Source: an uncultured Alphaproteobacteria bacterium (GTDB lineage Bacteria; Pseudomonadota; Alphaproteobacteria; Methylaequorales; Methylaequoraceae). From it: a DNA stretch of 64,000 bases. The notes beneath the pieces are model-generated. The model was given only the letters and a program-made list of their open reading frames with translations, did not search any database and was not told where the DNA came from. Position 1 is the first letter of the stretch; each line of letters starts with the position of its first letter. The position numbers were made by a program, and so were the translations under genes. Shown here in pieces: positions 38,723 through 47,205 of the stretch. Location: the NCBI GenBank assembly GCA_902563305.1, contig CACEWP010000004.1, forward strand, positions 43,150-107,149. The letters run 5' to 3'.

Positions 38723-39402
38723 ATTTTATATTTTTTTAATAAAATTTTTTTTTTTCCAAGAACAATAATATCTGCTACATCATTTATTATTTCTTTAAAA
38801 TCTTTTGAGTAAATATCCATTCCTCCAGTATAATATCCAAAAGATGGTAGAATGCAAAAGTCCTTTGAAACTATAAAACATTTATAAAAGAATCTTGAAT
38901 TGTTAATTTTAATTGAAACTTTAGGATGAAAATGACCAGAAAACTCAAAATTCTTTGTTTTTTTTTTAGTTTTTATATGTCTAAAATAGAAGTTATTTTC
39001 CTTATAACTATCAAAAAAAAAACCTCCAATTTTATCTTTTCCTATTAAATCATGGTCATGATTTCCATTGATCCAAAAGAAATTAACTCTTTTTGTAATT
39101 TTTTTTAATTCATTTAGATCACTTTTTTCCATATTTAAAATAGAGAATTTATCATGAAAGCTATCTCCTAATGAAATAATCTTTGAGGGACTATATTCAT
39201 CTACAATATCATTTAATTTCTTTAAAGTTTCTTTTATATCGTAAGGTGGAACTTGGATACAATTTTTATTTAAAGATGTTCCTTTTCCAAGATGAATATC
39301 AGCTAAAACAATCGTATTCGTTTGTTTGATCATCAAAAAACCAGATTTGTGAAAATTTAAATCACTATTAAAAATTTTTTTTGATAAGTAGTTTTTTATC
39401 AT
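38719..39402 (-). CDS. pdeM: Ligase-associated metallophosphoesterase/nuclease PdeM
   Basis: The 227-aa product is a calcineurin-like metallophosphoesterase with metal-binding motifs VLADIHLGKG, SLGDSFHD, INGNHDHD and a later FSGHFHPKV. It belongs to the small nuclease set found with a bacterial ATP-dependent DNA ligase, a DExH helicase and an MBL exonuclease. All four genes are present here: this gene overlaps the helicase gene by four bases and the other two lie divergently beyond it. Confidence 0.88.
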   Translation of the reverse strand: MIKNYLSKKIFNSDLNFHKSGFLMIKQTNTIVLADIHLGKGTSLNKNCIQVPPYDIKETLKKLNDIVDEYSPSKIISLGDSFHDKFSILNMEKSDLNELKKITKRVNFFWINGNHDHDLIGKDKIGGFFFDSYKENNFYFRHIKTKKKTKNFEFSGHFHPKVSIKINNSRFFYKCFIVSKDFCILPSFGYYTGGMDIYSKDFKEIINDVADIIVLGKKKILLKKYKI

Positions 39403-41717
39403 AAAGGATCGCTGGCTTTGATTTTTTCCTTTTCCATTATCAATGCTCTTGAAAATTCAGATAAGTTTTTAAGGTTATTAAAAGTGAATTTCATGTTTTT
39501 AAATTTAATTATTTGACTTGAATGCAAAAGATGATTTTGAACTTCTTCCTCGGTAATTTTAAGTATTATATGCTCAGGTTCGTATTTCCTAAGAGTATCA
39601 AATATAATATCACTATTAACATAATTTTTTTTTAAATTTAAAGTGGTATTATTTTTTTTAACTAATCCGCTAATCATAGAAACTTCTTTAAATACTTTCC
39701 TAGCAATTGCAGTATCTAATTTGATTAAATGATCAAAATTCAAATGAAAAAAAACTTTAAAATCCGAACTTGTTATTGTGGTTTTATTTTCAAAAAATAG
39801 ACCAAATGAATAGTCATTAAGTATATAATTTATTGTAAATACTCTCTTTTTATTTAAGAATTTAATTAATAAATTTGCTAGAGTCTGATTAGTTTCTCTT
39901 CCAGAAAATGTATGAATAAAAATATATTCTCCTTGCTTGAATGGAAACTTTTCAATTAAAATTTTATTTTTTGATGGAATACCTGATTCAATCTTTTGTT
40001 TTTTTATAAATTTTTGTATTTCTTTTGGAAAATCATAATTTTGATTATTTAACAGATTAAGTATTTCATCTGAAAGATTAGATTTTAAAGGAAGACTTCC
40101 CCCCCAATAAATTGGTACTTTATGAGTTTTATGTTTTTTCAGATCAACAATTATTTCATCATTTCTAATTTTCACGCAAACAAGGCTTAATCCAGCAAAA
40201 ATGAAAACTTCTTTCTCCTTTATCGAATTTAGAAAAGATTCTTCAACGGTGCCTAATAATTTACCTTTAATGGTTTTAATTTTAAAATTAAAGGAATTAA
40301 TAATAGTCCCAGCATTGATCAAAACATTTATTTTATTATTATTATCCTTGATTACATATCTCCCGTCTTTTTGTTTTTTTAACTTTTTAAGATCTTGATA
40401 GTTTTGAAGAGCATACCCACCATTATGAATAAAATTCAATATTTTAAGGTACACCTCTTTAGATAAATCCCTGTATGGATAAGTTCCTTTTATGGTTCTA
40501 TATAGATGATCTGGGCAGAAACTAGAATGACAGGCAACTAGCAACAAGTGTTGGCATAAAACATCTTTAGCACCTTTTTTTTCAAAAATAGTGTCAAACT
40601 TTTTTGAATAAATTAATTTTTTTATTGCTTTACACTCTAAAAATTCAAATTTGTTGGTTGGAATTAATATAGCTTCTGAAACTTTATTATATTTATGATT
40701 TGATCTTCCAGTTTTTTGAAGGATTTTATTTACACTTTTTGGTGCACCAATATTAATTATTTTATCAATATTTTCCCAATCAATCCCCATTTCAAGGGCA
40801 GAAGTAGTAATGACAGATTTTAAAACATTTTCTTTAATTTTTATTTCTGTATCAATTCTTACTTTTTTTGATAATGAACCATGATAAATGCCAATTTTTA
40901 AATCAGGATAATTAAGATAAAGATTTTTAAACAACAACTCTGATTGTGCTCTTGTATTTACAAAAATTAAAGATTTACAACTTTTTATTATTGTGTAAAT
41001 TTCTTCTAATGCAAAATCTACTGAATGACCATAGTTTGGCGTTTTATCTAAAAATAAAATATCAAGATTAAACTTTTTTATTGTTTTATTTTTAATAATT
41101 TTAGTTTTTCCATTAAAACTTAACCAATTTGATAAATAATTATAATTTTCTACGTTAGCTGAACATGAAAATAATTTTATCTTCCTATTTTGACTTAGTA
41201 TTTGAGATATAGCTAAAGCAAGTTGATCTCCTCTTTTTGTATTTACAATTTCGTTTAATTCATCTATGGCTATGTATGATGTACTCTTGAATAATTTATC
41301 AGAATCAGTTCGGGATATCATCAAAGCTAATGATTCGGGTGTTGTTAACAAAATTTCAACAGGATTCTTTAATTGCGTTTGTTTTAATGAATGTGATTCG
41401 TCTCCTGTTCTCTTGCTGACATTAATTTTCAGATTTAGTTCGGATATGATTTTTTTGAGATTTTGGTATAAATCAGAAATTATTGATTTCAAAGGTGATA
41501 TGTATATAAGTTTTTTTTTTTTTTGGTTAAGAATATCTATTAACAATGGCAAAAACAAAGTAATTGTTTTTCCAGTACCTGTGTCAGATGAGATTAAATA
41601 TCGAGTGTTAACTGAAAATTCTAATTCTTTTAGAAATTTTTTTTGATAATTGAATAGTTTCCAATTTCTATTCTGAAGAAAATTATAAAAGTTTTCTGGT
41701 AACTTGATTTCAGTCAT
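39399..41717 (-). CDS. Ligase-associated DExH-box helicase (Lhr-related)
   Basis: The 772-aa product is a superfamily 2 helicase of the ligase-associated Lhr-like group, thought to act in DNA damage repair. Walker A is SSDTGTGKT with Lys50; motif Ia/Ib YISPLKSI and TTPESLALM; motifs V/VI ALEMGIDWENIDK and QKTGRSNHK. Motif II reads DELN (152-155) where relatives have DEWH, and motif III reads FSCSANVEN instead of LSATLGN. The divergence may be lineage drift or altered ATP coupling. The gene is divergent from the exonuclease gene across 33 bases that hold a small inverted repeat. Confidence 0.87.
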   Translation of the reverse strand: MTEIKLPENFYNFLQNRNWKLFNYQKKFLKELEFSVNTRYLISSDTGTGKTITLFLPLLIDILNQKKKKLIYISPLKSIISDLYQNLKKIISELNLKINVSKRTGDESHSLKQTQLKNPVEILLTTPESLALMISRTDSDKLFKSTSYIAIDELNEIVNTKRGDQLALAISQILSQNRKIKLFSCSANVENYNYLSNWLSFNGKTKIIKNKTIKKFNLDILFLDKTPNYGHSVDFALEEIYTIIKSCKSLIFVNTRAQSELLFKNLYLNYPDLKIGIYHGSLSKKVRIDTEIKIKENVLKSVITTSALEMGIDWENIDKIINIGAPKSVNKILQKTGRSNHKYNKVSEAILIPTNKFEFLECKAIKKLIYSKKFDTIFEKKGAKDVLCQHLLLVACHSSFCPDHLYRTIKGTYPYRDLSKEVYLKILNFIHNGGYALQNYQDLKKLKKQKDGRYVIKDNNNKINVLINAGTIINSFNFKIKTIKGKLLGTVEESFLNSIKEKEVFIFAGLSLVCVKIRNDEIIVDLKKHKTHKVPIYWGGSLPLKSNLSDEILNLLNNQNYDFPKEIQKFIKKQKIESGIPSKNKILIEKFPFKQGEYIFIHTFSGRETNQTLANLLIKFLNKKRVFTINYILNDYSFGLFFENKTTITSSDFKVFFHLNFDHLIKLDTAIARKVFKEVSMISGLVKKNNTTLNLKKNYVNSDIIFDTLRKYEPEHIILKITEEEVQNHLLHSSQIIKFKNMKFTFNNLKNLSEFSRALIMEKEKIKASDPL

Positions 41718-41720
41718 ATA

Positions 41721-41737
41721 AATAAGAATATCTTATT
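41721..41737. promoter_or_regulatory. Inverted repeat in the divergent promoter region of the repair genes
   Basis: AATAAGA-ATA-TCTTATT is a perfect 7-base inverted repeat with a 3-base spacer, centred in the 33 bases between the divergent helicase and exonuclease genes. It could be an operator shared by both halves of the cassette. It is AT-rich, so chance cannot be excluded, and it is not a LexA box. Confidence 0.35.
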
Positions 41738-41750
41738 AATATTATATGGT

Positions 41751-42761
41751 ATGAATAAAACGAATATAAATTGGTTAATAAAAAAAAAGGAAGGTTTATA
41801 CTGCATTCCTGGTGATTTTTTTATTGACCCAATACTACCTGTTAAAAAAGCGCTTATTACCCATGCTCACACTGATCATGCAAGGCCAAATAATCAGTTT
41901 GTACTTTCTTCGAAGAATACAATTGATTTAATGAAATTAAGGTATGGAAAAAATTGTTTTAAAAGTTCTCAGGTATGCAAGTTTCGAGAAAATTTAAATA
42001 TAAACGATGTTAAAGTAAGAGTATATCCAGCCGGTCATATATTAGGTAGCATACAATTTCTGATTAATTATAAAGGCTATAAATTACTAGTAAGCGGAGA
42101 TTATAAAAGAATGTATGATCAAACTTGTGATTCTTATCAACCAGTTAATTGTGATACATTTATTACAGAGGCTACTTTTGGATTACCCATTTTTAAACAT
42201 CCAGATGATAAAGAGGAAGCGAAAAAGTTAATTAAATCAGTTACTGAAAATAAAGGGTCAACTCATCTTATAGGAGTGTATGCTCTTGGAAAATGTCAAA
42301 GATTAATATGTCTATTGAGATCACTTGGTTATGAGGATACTATTTATTTACATGGTGCTTTAATAAAAATTTCGGAATATTACTCCAAAAATGATATAAA
42401 ACTAGGAAAAATCAAAAGTGCTTCGGGAAAAAATCCCGAGAAATTAATAAATAAAATAATTCTTTGTCCACCTTCATCTTTAAATGACAAATGGTCTCAA
42501 AAATTTATAGAAGTTATTAAGGGCTATGTTTCTGGTTGGATGAGAATAAGACAAAGAGTTAAACAAAAAAATATAGAATTACCTATTATTATCTCCGATC
42601 ATGCTGACTGGAATGAAATTCTTAAAACTATAAAGGACGTAAATGCTTCTGAGGTATTGGTTACTCATGGAAGAGAAGAGGCTTTAGTAAGTCATTTAAA
42701 TAATCATAATTATAAAAGTAGTGCATTAAATTTAATTGGATTTGAAGACGAAAATGAATGA
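41751..42761 (+). CDS. Ligase-associated DNA exonuclease (MBL/beta-CASP fold)
   Basis: The 336-aa product is a metallo-beta-lactamase fold nuclease. It starts with CIPGDFFIDPILPVKKALI followed by the metal motif THAHTDHARPNN, then YPAGHILGSIQF, VSGDYKR, and the beta-CASP region with DTFITEATFGLP and IISDHADWNE. These match the exonuclease of the ligase-associated repair cassette. The stop overlaps the ligase start by eight bases. Confidence 0.9.
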   Translation: MNKTNINWLIKKKEGLYCIPGDFFIDPILPVKKALITHAHTDHARPNNQFVLSSKNTIDLMKLRYGKNCFKSSQVCKFRENLNINDVKVRVYPAGHILGSIQFLINYKGYKLLVSGDYKRMYDQTCDSYQPVNCDTFITEATFGLPIFKHPDDKEEAKKLIKSVTENKGSTHLIGVYALGKCQRLICLLRSLGYEDTIYLHGALIKISEYYSKNDIKLGKIKSASGKNPEKLINKIILCPPSSLNDKWSQKFIEVIKGYVSGWMRIRQRVKQKNIELPIIISDHADWNEILKTIKDVNASEVLVTHGREEALVSHLNNHNYKSSALNLIGFEDENE

Positions 42762-44328
42762 ATTCTCAAACTTACTAAATGATCTATTACTTACCTCTTC
42801 AAAAAAAAAAAAGATCAAGCTTCTTTGCAAGTTTTTTAATAATTCCAATCTGAAGGATAAAGGTTGGGCATTTTGCATTTTGACAGATAGATTTGAAAAA
42901 AAAATTATTAGTTCAAAGGATTTAAAAGATCTTATTTATGAAAAAATTAATGAGGAATTATTTCAGTATTCGTATGATTATGTTGGCGACTTAGCTGAAA
43001 CTATTTCATTATTATGGAGAAGTGAAGTTGAAGAAAATATAAGTATAGAATTGTATAAACTTATGGAGTTTTTAGTTAGTAATAAATCTAAAGAAGTTTT
43101 AAAAGAAAAATTAAAATATGTACTTAATAATTCAAACGAGAATCAAAGATATTGTATTTTAAAGATTCTTACAGGAGGATTGAGAGTTGGAGTTTCGGTT
43201 GGATTGATAAAAGATTCACTTGCATTGTATGGAAATAGGAAAATAGAGGAAATTGAAGAATTTTGGCATGGATTTAAATTACCATATACCGATTTTTTTG
43301 AGTGGTTAGATGGAAAAAGTCTTCCTCAATATATTAATAAAAAAAGCATGTTTAAATCATTTATGCTTGCAAATAGTTTTAATCTAGATGATTTTAAAAA
43401 TCTTAGCATATCTGATTATTTTGCTGAATTTAAATGGGATGGAATCCGAGCTCAAATAATATTTTCTAAAGAAGGAAAAATTTATTCAAGAAATGGTGAG
43501 GATATAACAGAGTCTTTTCCTGATATTAATATATATCATGATAAATATTTTGTAATTGATGGAGAATTGGTTGTAAAGAAAAATGATCAAATACTCTCTT
43601 TTAATGACCTTCAAAAAAGGATTGGTAGAAAAAAACCAACAAAAAAGTTATTAAACGATTTTCCAATCTCTTTTATCGCATACGATATTCTTTTCTATAA
43701 CGGCATTGATTGCAGAAAACTAAAATTAATTAAAAGAAGGGAATATTTAAAGAAATTTGTTCAATCACATAAAAATAAAAGAATTTCTTTATCTTCATTA
43801 GTTAAATTTACAAGCTGGAATAATTTAAAGGATATAAAAGAGAACTCAATCAATAATCATATTGAAGGTGTGGTTATAAAAAAAAAAGATAGTTTTTATA
43901 AAAAAGGCAGAATTATTAACTGTTGGTACAAATGGAAAAGAAACCCTTTTTCTATTGATTTTGTCATTATGTATGCACAAAGAGGTCATGGTAAAAGATC
44001 TTCGTTTTATTCAGATTTTACTTTTGGCTGCTGGGTTGACGATAAGTTTAAAGATCTTGTTCCGGTTGGTAAAGCCTACTCTGGTTATACTAATGATGAA
44101 TTAATAAAGTTAGATCGTTGGGTTAGACACAATACTTTACAAAGGTATGGTCCCGTAAGATCTGTTAATCCAGGACTAGTTGTTGAGATTTCATTTGATA
44201 ATATTAATTATTCTTCTAGGCACAAATCTGGCATTGCACTTAGATTCCCAAGATTTTCTAGGATACGTTGGGATAAGCCTGTATCTGAGGCTAGTTTATT
44301 AAAAGATGTAAAAGATTTAATTAATTAA
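42754..44328 (+). CDS. ATP-dependent DNA ligase of the ligase-associated repair cassette
   Basis: The enzyme seals nicks using ATP. The 524-aa product has an N-terminal helical DNA-binding domain, the adenylation domain with motif I FAEFKWDGIR (the nucleotidylated Lys), then SRNGEDIT, DGELVV, IEGVVIKKKD and WYKWKR, and a C-terminal OB domain (YAQRGHGKRSSFYSDFTFG). The frame is open from TTG 42736, but ATG 42754, inside the exonuclease end (ATGAATGA), is the likely start. It is additional to the replicative NAD-dependent LigA, expected elsewhere. Confidence 0.92.
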   Translation: MNEFSNLLNDLLLTSSKKKKIKLLCKFFNNSNLKDKGWAFCILTDRFEKKIISSKDLKDLIYEKINEELFQYSYDYVGDLAETISLLWRSEVEENISIELYKLMEFLVSNKSKEVLKEKLKYVLNNSNENQRYCILKILTGGLRVGVSVGLIKDSLALYGNRKIEEIEEFWHGFKLPYTDFFEWLDGKSLPQYINKKSMFKSFMLANSFNLDDFKNLSISDYFAEFKWDGIRAQIIFSKEGKIYSRNGEDITESFPDINIYHDKYFVIDGELVVKKNDQILSFNDLQKRIGRKKPTKKLLNDFPISFIAYDILFYNGIDCRKLKLIKRREYLKKFVQSHKNKRISLSSLVKFTSWNNLKDIKENSINNHIEGVVIKKKDSFYKKGRIINCWYKWKRNPFSIDFVIMYAQRGHGKRSSFYSDFTFGCWVDDKFKDLVPVGKAYSGYTNDELIKLDRWVRHNTLQRYGPVRSVNPGLVVEISFDNINYSSRHKSGIALRFPRFSRIRWDKPVSEASLLKDVKDLIN

Positions 44329-44329
44329 C

Positions 44330-44357
44330 TTGAAAGTTCTACTTTTGTTCTTATAAT
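44330..44357 (+). promoter_or_regulatory. umuD promoter (TTGAAA-N16-TATAAT)
   Basis: TTGAAA at 44330-44335 (five of six -35 bases) is separated by 16 bases from a perfect TATAAT at 44352-44357. The spacer is filled almost exactly by a LexA box. The umuD ATG at 44363 is only five bases beyond the -10, so the message would start at or next to the start codon. Confidence 0.82.
44336..44350 (+). promoter_or_regulatory. LexA box (GTTC-N7-GTTC) controlling umuDC
   Basis: GTTC-TACTTTT-GTTC lies between the -35 and -10 elements of the umuD promoter, one base short of the -10. It matches the box before lexA in both half-sites and in the first three spacer bases (TAC). LexA binding should shut the promoter until DNA damage. 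Confidence 0.9.
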
Positions 44358-44362
44358 AAAAT

Positions 44363-44767
44363 ATGAGGAATAATTTAGTGGTTAATAAAATAAAGTTAAT
44401 TAATGCAGCTGCAGGATTTCCTTCACCTGCAGAAAACTATATTGAAGAAAAATTAGACCTAAATAAATATTTAATAAAAAATAAAGAGTCATCTTTTTTT
44501 GTAAGGGTATCAGGAGACTCTATGATTAATGTTGGTATATTTGATAATGATATATTGATCGTAGACAGATCATTAACTCCAACAAAACAGTCAATAGTTT
44601 TAGTTTCAATAGATGGAGAATTAGTTATAAAAAGGCTAGTAAAAGATCGATCAAGTAATTACTATTTGAAATCTGAAAATAATAACTATCCCAACATACA
44701 ACTAAACTCGAATACAGATACCATTATATGGGGAGTAGTTACCTATGTAATTCATAATTTGAGATAA
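44363..44767 (+). CDS. umuD: UmuD-like S24 peptidase, DNA polymerase V subunit precursor
   Basis: UmuD is self-cleaved on RecA filaments, and UmuD' activates UmuC for translesion synthesis. The 134-aa product lacks a DNA-binding domain, has the cleavage bond Ala17-Gly18 in INAAAGFPSPAENY, and the dyad Ser53 (SGDSM) and Lys90 (LVIKRL). Two starts are possible: ATG 44363, at the expected transcription start and thus leaderless, or GTG 44378, preceded by AGGA at 44366-44369 with an 8-base gap. It lies four bases before umuC and behind a LexA box. Confidence 0.92.
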   Translation: MRNNLVVNKIKLINAAAGFPSPAENYIEEKLDLNKYLIKNKESSFFVRVSGDSMINVGIFDNDILIVDRSLTPTKQSIVLVSIDGELVIKRLVKDRSSNYYLKSENNNYPNIQLNSNTDTIIWGVVTYVIHNLR

Positions 44768-44771
44768 AATT

Positions 44772-46091
44772 ATGCTCGCCTTGTTAGACTGTAATAATTT
44801 TTATGTATCTTGTGAGAGATTATTTAATCCAAAATTAATAGGTAGACCTGTTGTTGTTCTTTCAAATAACGATGGTTGTATTATTTCTAGATCCAATGAA
44901 GCAAAAAGTATTGGAATAAAAATGGGTGAACCATTTTTTAAAATTAAAAATAATATATTAAGTAATAGAGTTGTAGTTTTATCGTCAAATTATTCTATTT
45001 ATGGAGATATTTCAGATAGAATAATGAACATCTTAAAAAATGATTTTCCTGAAGTTGAGGTTTATTCAATAGATGAGGCATTTTTTAAATTGAAGGGAAT
45101 AAAAGATAGAGAGCGGAGATGCGTTGATGTAGCTAATAAAATATTAAAATGGATAGGTATTCCTGTTAGTATAGGAATAGCTAAAACAAAAACGTTAGCA
45201 AAAATTACTAATAGAGTCATAAAAAAAAAACATGAGTATAGAAATATAACTTTTAATAATAATGTCTTAGAAATAAAAAACGATAATGATCTAGAATATA
45301 TTCTAAAAAATACACCAGTTGAAGATATTTGGGGGGTTGGAAAAAAATTATCTGTTTTCCTAAAAAAAAATACCATTAACAGTGCTTTTGATTTAAAAGA
45401 TTGTGATGAGAATTTTATCAGAAAAAAAAAGGGAGTTATATTACAAAGAACAGTTCTTGAATTAAGAGGTGTTGAATGCAACTATATTGAAAGTACTAGA
45501 CCTGTTAAAAAGTCAATTTGTGTTTCAAGGTCTTTTGGTACCAAACTACGTTATCATGAAAATATAAGAAGTGCACTGATTGTTTATGTTCAAAAGGCTA
45601 CATCTAAGATGAGATTAAATCAGCTATTTTGTAGGACGATAACTGTTTTTCTAAAAACTTCTAGATATGAAAGTCGTGCTTATTCAAACAGTAAAACATA
45701 CACTTTAATAGAACCAACAATTGATTTAAGGTTAATTTGGAAAATTGCTGATAAATTACTAAAAGATATTTATAAAGATTTATATTTATACAGTAAAGTT
45801 GGCATCATACTATCTGAATTTTATGATGAAAAATCTATACAACAATCATTGATAAATAATAAACTTAGCCAAAAAGAAACGAATAATGAAAAAAAACTTA
45901 TGCAACTAATAGATGATATTAATGGGAAATTTGGGTATGGAAAATTAAAGCTCTCATCTGACTGTGATAAAGATTTTTTTTCAAATAAAAAAACCAGAAA
46001 TAGTAGAAATTCCAATTGGAAGATGAAATCCAAATATTGTTCACCTTGCTATACTACAAGATGGTATGATATACCAAAAGTTAAGGTTTGA
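44772..46091 (+). CDS. umuC: Y-family translesion DNA polymerase UmuC
   Basis: UmuC is the catalytic subunit of DNA polymerase V, which copies past damaged bases at the cost of mutations. The 439-aa product has the metal-binding Asp6 (LLDCNNFYVSCERLF), Asp101-Glu102 (VYSIDEAFF), the helix-hairpin-helix region DIWGVGKKL, and the little-finger region followed by the C-terminal UmuC tail (MQLIDDINGKFGYGKLKL; CSPCYTTRWYDIPKV). It is the full-length UmuC type rather than DinB. The next gene starts four bases after its stop. Confidence 0.94.
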   Translation: MLALLDCNNFYVSCERLFNPKLIGRPVVVLSNNDGCIISRSNEAKSIGIKMGEPFFKIKNNILSNRVVVLSSNYSIYGDISDRIMNILKNDFPEVEVYSIDEAFFKLKGIKDRERRCVDVANKILKWIGIPVSIGIAKTKTLAKITNRVIKKKHEYRNITFNNNVLEIKNDNDLEYILKNTPVEDIWGVGKKLSVFLKKNTINSAFDLKDCDENFIRKKKGVILQRTVLELRGVECNYIESTRPVKKSICVSRSFGTKLRYHENIRSALIVYVQKATSKMRLNQLFCRTITVFLKTSRYESRAYSNSKTYTLIEPTIDLRLIWKIADKLLKDIYKDLYLYSKVGIILSEFYDEKSIQQSLINNKLSQKETNNEKKLMQLIDDINGKFGYGKLKLSSDCDKDFFSNKKTRNSRNSNWKMKSKYCSPCYTTRWYDIPKVKV

Positions 46092-46094
46092 GTA

Positions 46095-46319
46095 ATGGAT
46101 CAAAAAGATCAGAAAAAATTAGCATCGGCGATAGTTTTAAAAGCAAGAGAAGAGTGCAGAAAAAGAAAAATTGACCCTTATATTGCAGTTGGTGCATTTA
46201 TAGATGAAACAATAAGAGAGCTTTCAAAAGTAAATTCAGACGAAAAAGTAGCAGAATTTTTGATCAGTATCGCTGGAAAAGTGAAATTAGGAATGTACAA
46301 GAAGAAAAAATCAAACTGA
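46095..46319 (+). CDS. Small helical protein of unknown function, coupled to umuC
   Basis: I do not recognise this 74-aa protein. It is predicted mostly helical, with AREECRKRKIDPYIAVGAFIDE in the centre and a basic tail (GMYKKKKSN); there is no signal peptide or membrane segment. ATG 46095 follows the umuC stop by three bases, and no terminator intervenes, so it should be made from the LexA-controlled umuD promoter. It converges on the 132-aa gene with a 9-base overlap. Confidence 0.7.
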   Translation: MDQKDQKKLASAIVLKAREECRKRKIDPYIAVGAFIDETIRELSKVNSDEKVAEFLISIAGKVKLGMYKKKKSN

Positions 46320-46709
46320 TTTTGAAGAAATATACTTTTCTATCATTTTATCAAGCTTTGAATATCTTGGGTGATTACCATCAATTTGTTTAAGAAGATT
46401 TTTTGCCTTGGTGGAGATTTTTTTTTTAACAACAAAATCATTGGACTGACATAGAACACCGTTCTTATTTTTTTTGTAATAATCTGATAATTTGTAGAAA
46501 GTTTGCATTGATCTATGTGAAACATTTTTTAAAACACTCATTTTAAGATTCTTTGGGTATGCTGTATCTAGATTTTTGGAGTCAGATAAACCTTTAACTA
46601 CATACTTTTTTAATAAGTTATAGGCTTCGAAAGAAATAACATGTTTTTCGCTAAAATATGTTTTGTTAATATGTTTTTTTGCTTTATGATAGATATTAAA
46701 TACACCCAT
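46311..46709 (-). CDS. Hypothetical basic protein, 132 aa
   Basis: The family is not recognised. The protein is lysine-rich and strongly basic, without signal peptide or membrane segment; it has one Cys and a C-terminal helical part (TKAKNLLKQIDG, KLDKMIEKYISS). It is transcribed against the umuDC unit and is divergent from the next membrane protein gene across about 50 bases. A DNA- or RNA-binding role would suit the charge, but nothing in the sequence proves it. Confidence 0.6.
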   Translation of the reverse strand: MGVFNIYHKAKKHINKTYFSEKHVISFEAYNLLKKYVVKGLSDSKNLDTAYPKNLKMSVLKNVSHRSMQTFYKLSDYYKKNKNGVLCQSNDFVVKKKISTKAKNLLKQIDGNHPRYSKLDKMIEKYISSKSV

Positions 46710-46760
46710 TATTACAATATAGTGTATTAAAGCTTAGTTGTAAATACTAGATGTTGTTTT

Positions 46761-47135
46761 ATGTATGAAATTGAAACTTTTTTAAAAATAGATAAAATTA
46801 AAGATTTATTACCTTTTCTTGATAATACGATTTACCTATATTTTTTTTTCATTATCATATTTTTTCTTGTTTTTTTTCTAATATCTACTGTTGCCAAGTC
46901 TTCTAAAAAGAGAAAAACTGAAACTATTGAACGGAAACAGCCAAACCTAGATGAGATAGTTGATACTAGGAACTTAAATGTGAATGACGATAATGAATTT
47001 GTAGATGTTCTTGTTGCAATTGAAGAGGAAATGACAGCTATCAGAGAGTTATACGTTGGAGGTTATATTAGCAAAGGTGTCTATATATCAGAAACAGATA
47101 GACTTTATGAAAAAGCAAAAATCTTTGGTATATAA
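46761..47135 (+). CDS. Single-pass membrane protein with a SHOCT-like C-terminus
   Basis: The 124-aa product has one hydrophobic segment (about residues 25-46), a basic stop-transfer patch (SSKKRKTE), an acidic linker, and a C-terminal helical hairpin IRELYVGGYISKGVYISETDRLYEK, cited here as a region at about residues 94-118. That hairpin resembles the short SHOCT module (L..L...G.I....Y...) found at the ends of many small membrane proteins. The function is unknown. Confidence 0.6.
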   Translation: MYEIETFLKIDKIKDLLPFLDNTIYLYFFFIIIFFLVFFLISTVAKSSKKRKTETIERKQPNLDEIVDTRNLNVNDDNEFVDVLVAIEEEMTAIRELYVGGYISKGVYISETDRLYEKAKIFGI

Positions 47136-47205
47136 TTAAAATTTAGTTATTAGTTAATTATTAAGTGAATTATGAGATAACTTCCTTTATAGTAATTATC
47201 ACTAT

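Noticed and set aside
44363-44767. Second LexA repressor or phage repressor
   Set aside because: The protein has only the S24 peptidase part, no DNA-binding domain, and is followed by umuC, so UmuD is the right call.
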